NCBI GenBank assembly: GCA_016936215.1
Contig: JAFGPL010000157.1
Location: 1 to 46,207 of the forward strand
DNA length: 46,207 nucleotides
DNA from: Bacteroidales bacterium
GTDB taxonomy: Bacteria > Bacteroidota > Bacteroidia > Bacteroidales > UBA10428
Direction: 5' to 3'
How positions within the stretch are numbered: the first letter of the stretch is position 1; every line of letters begins with the position of its first letter. This document shows, piece by piece, positions 46,082 to 46,207 of the stretch. The position numbers and the translations under genes were made by a program. The notes beneath the pieces were generated by a model. The model had not been told where the DNA came from and made no database searches. It saw only the letters and a program-made list of their open reading frames with translations.

Positions 46082-46207
46082 TGTCATGTCAAGCCTTCTT
46101 TGTCATGTTGAGCGATAGCGAAACATCTGTATTTCAAGAATAAAGATTACTCCCTTAGGTCGTGAAATATGTTCTTCACTTCGTTCAGTATGACAATTGA
46201 CATGACA
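46082..46207. repeat. Dispersed palindromic repeat, nested inverted repeats, cut by the window edge
   Basis: Outer arms TGTCATGTCAA (46082-46092) and TTGACATGACA (46197-46207) are exact inverses. Inside them a second imperfect pair, TGTCATGTTGAGCGATAGCG (46101-46120) and the TTCACTTCGTTCAGTATGACA side (46175-46195), folds again, with the loop reading AAAGATTACTCCC. This pattern (TGTCAT..GAGCGAAGCGAA..ATCT ... AGATTACTCCC ... TTCGTTC..ATGACA) is one I recognise from many Bacteroidota genomes, where it is present in many copies between genes. It contains no gene and behaves like a MITE or REP-like element. The element may continue past the window. Confidence 0.75.

Overview
The window is a stretch of a Bacteroidota (Bacteroidetes) chromosome, most likely Bacteroidales or a close relative. 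This rests on the gene families (surface lipoprotein signal of the Cys-Ser-Asp-Asp-Glu type, GH43/GH51 arabinan enzymes, the purH-mreBCD-mrdA-rodA order, pyrG next to yidC, a multi-repeat DUF349 protein, MacB/FtsX-type permeases), on promoter-like TAnnTTTG boxes with little sign of Shine-Dalgarno sequences, and on a roughly 40% GC composition. The exact genus cannot be read from the sequence. I see no rRNA, tRNA, CRISPR array, prophage or intact insertion sequence.

Layout. 1-6070: an arabinan-degradation operon, GH43-GH51-GH43-GH51, all exported, one of them a probable surface lipoprotein, closed by a good terminator. No SusC/SusD pair or sensor is inside the window. 6100-8245: a Tat-exported aldo/keto reductase with two ferredoxin-type clusters plus a secreted DUF6599-like partner. 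8288-13921 (minus): recJ, lipB, a HAMP-GAF membrane sensor without an output domain, and a PatB/MalY-type PLP lyase. 14056-17471: rsmA and mgtE (plus), then a convergent MacB/FtsX permease. 17657-24884: purH and the complete rod-shape/cell-elongation operon mreB-mreC-mreD-mrdA-rodA. 24998-28630: an AmrS-type radical SAM protein and a large FtsX-type permease. 28784-35867: an AddAB-type double-strand-break nuclease whose two subunit genes flank, with 4-nt overlaps on each side, a YhcC-type radical SAM gene. 35872-38273 (minus): a KamA-family aminomutase and trmD. 38509-44921: a small heat-shock protein, a five-repeat DUF349 protein, pyrG and yidC. 45062-46042 (minus): a secreted coiled-coil/beta-barrel protein. 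The right edge is a dispersed palindromic repeat, and a decayed relative may lie at the left edge.

Most of the window is conserved housekeeping DNA. I did not find a convincing new defence or mobile system. The observations most worth following are: (1) the KamA-family enzyme lacks both aspartates that bind lysine in lysine 2,3-aminomutase and has His and Asn instead, a pattern closer to glutamate 2,3-aminomutase; (2) the radical SAM gene locked between addA and addB; (3) the exported two-cluster aldo/keto reductase with its DUF6599 partner; (4) the output-less HAMP-GAF sensor; (5) a perfect dyad overlapping the -33 box of the DUF349 gene; (6) the repeats at both ends. Three genes (rodA, amrS, pyrG) appear to start with TTG. 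All homology statements are from recognition of motifs, not from searches.
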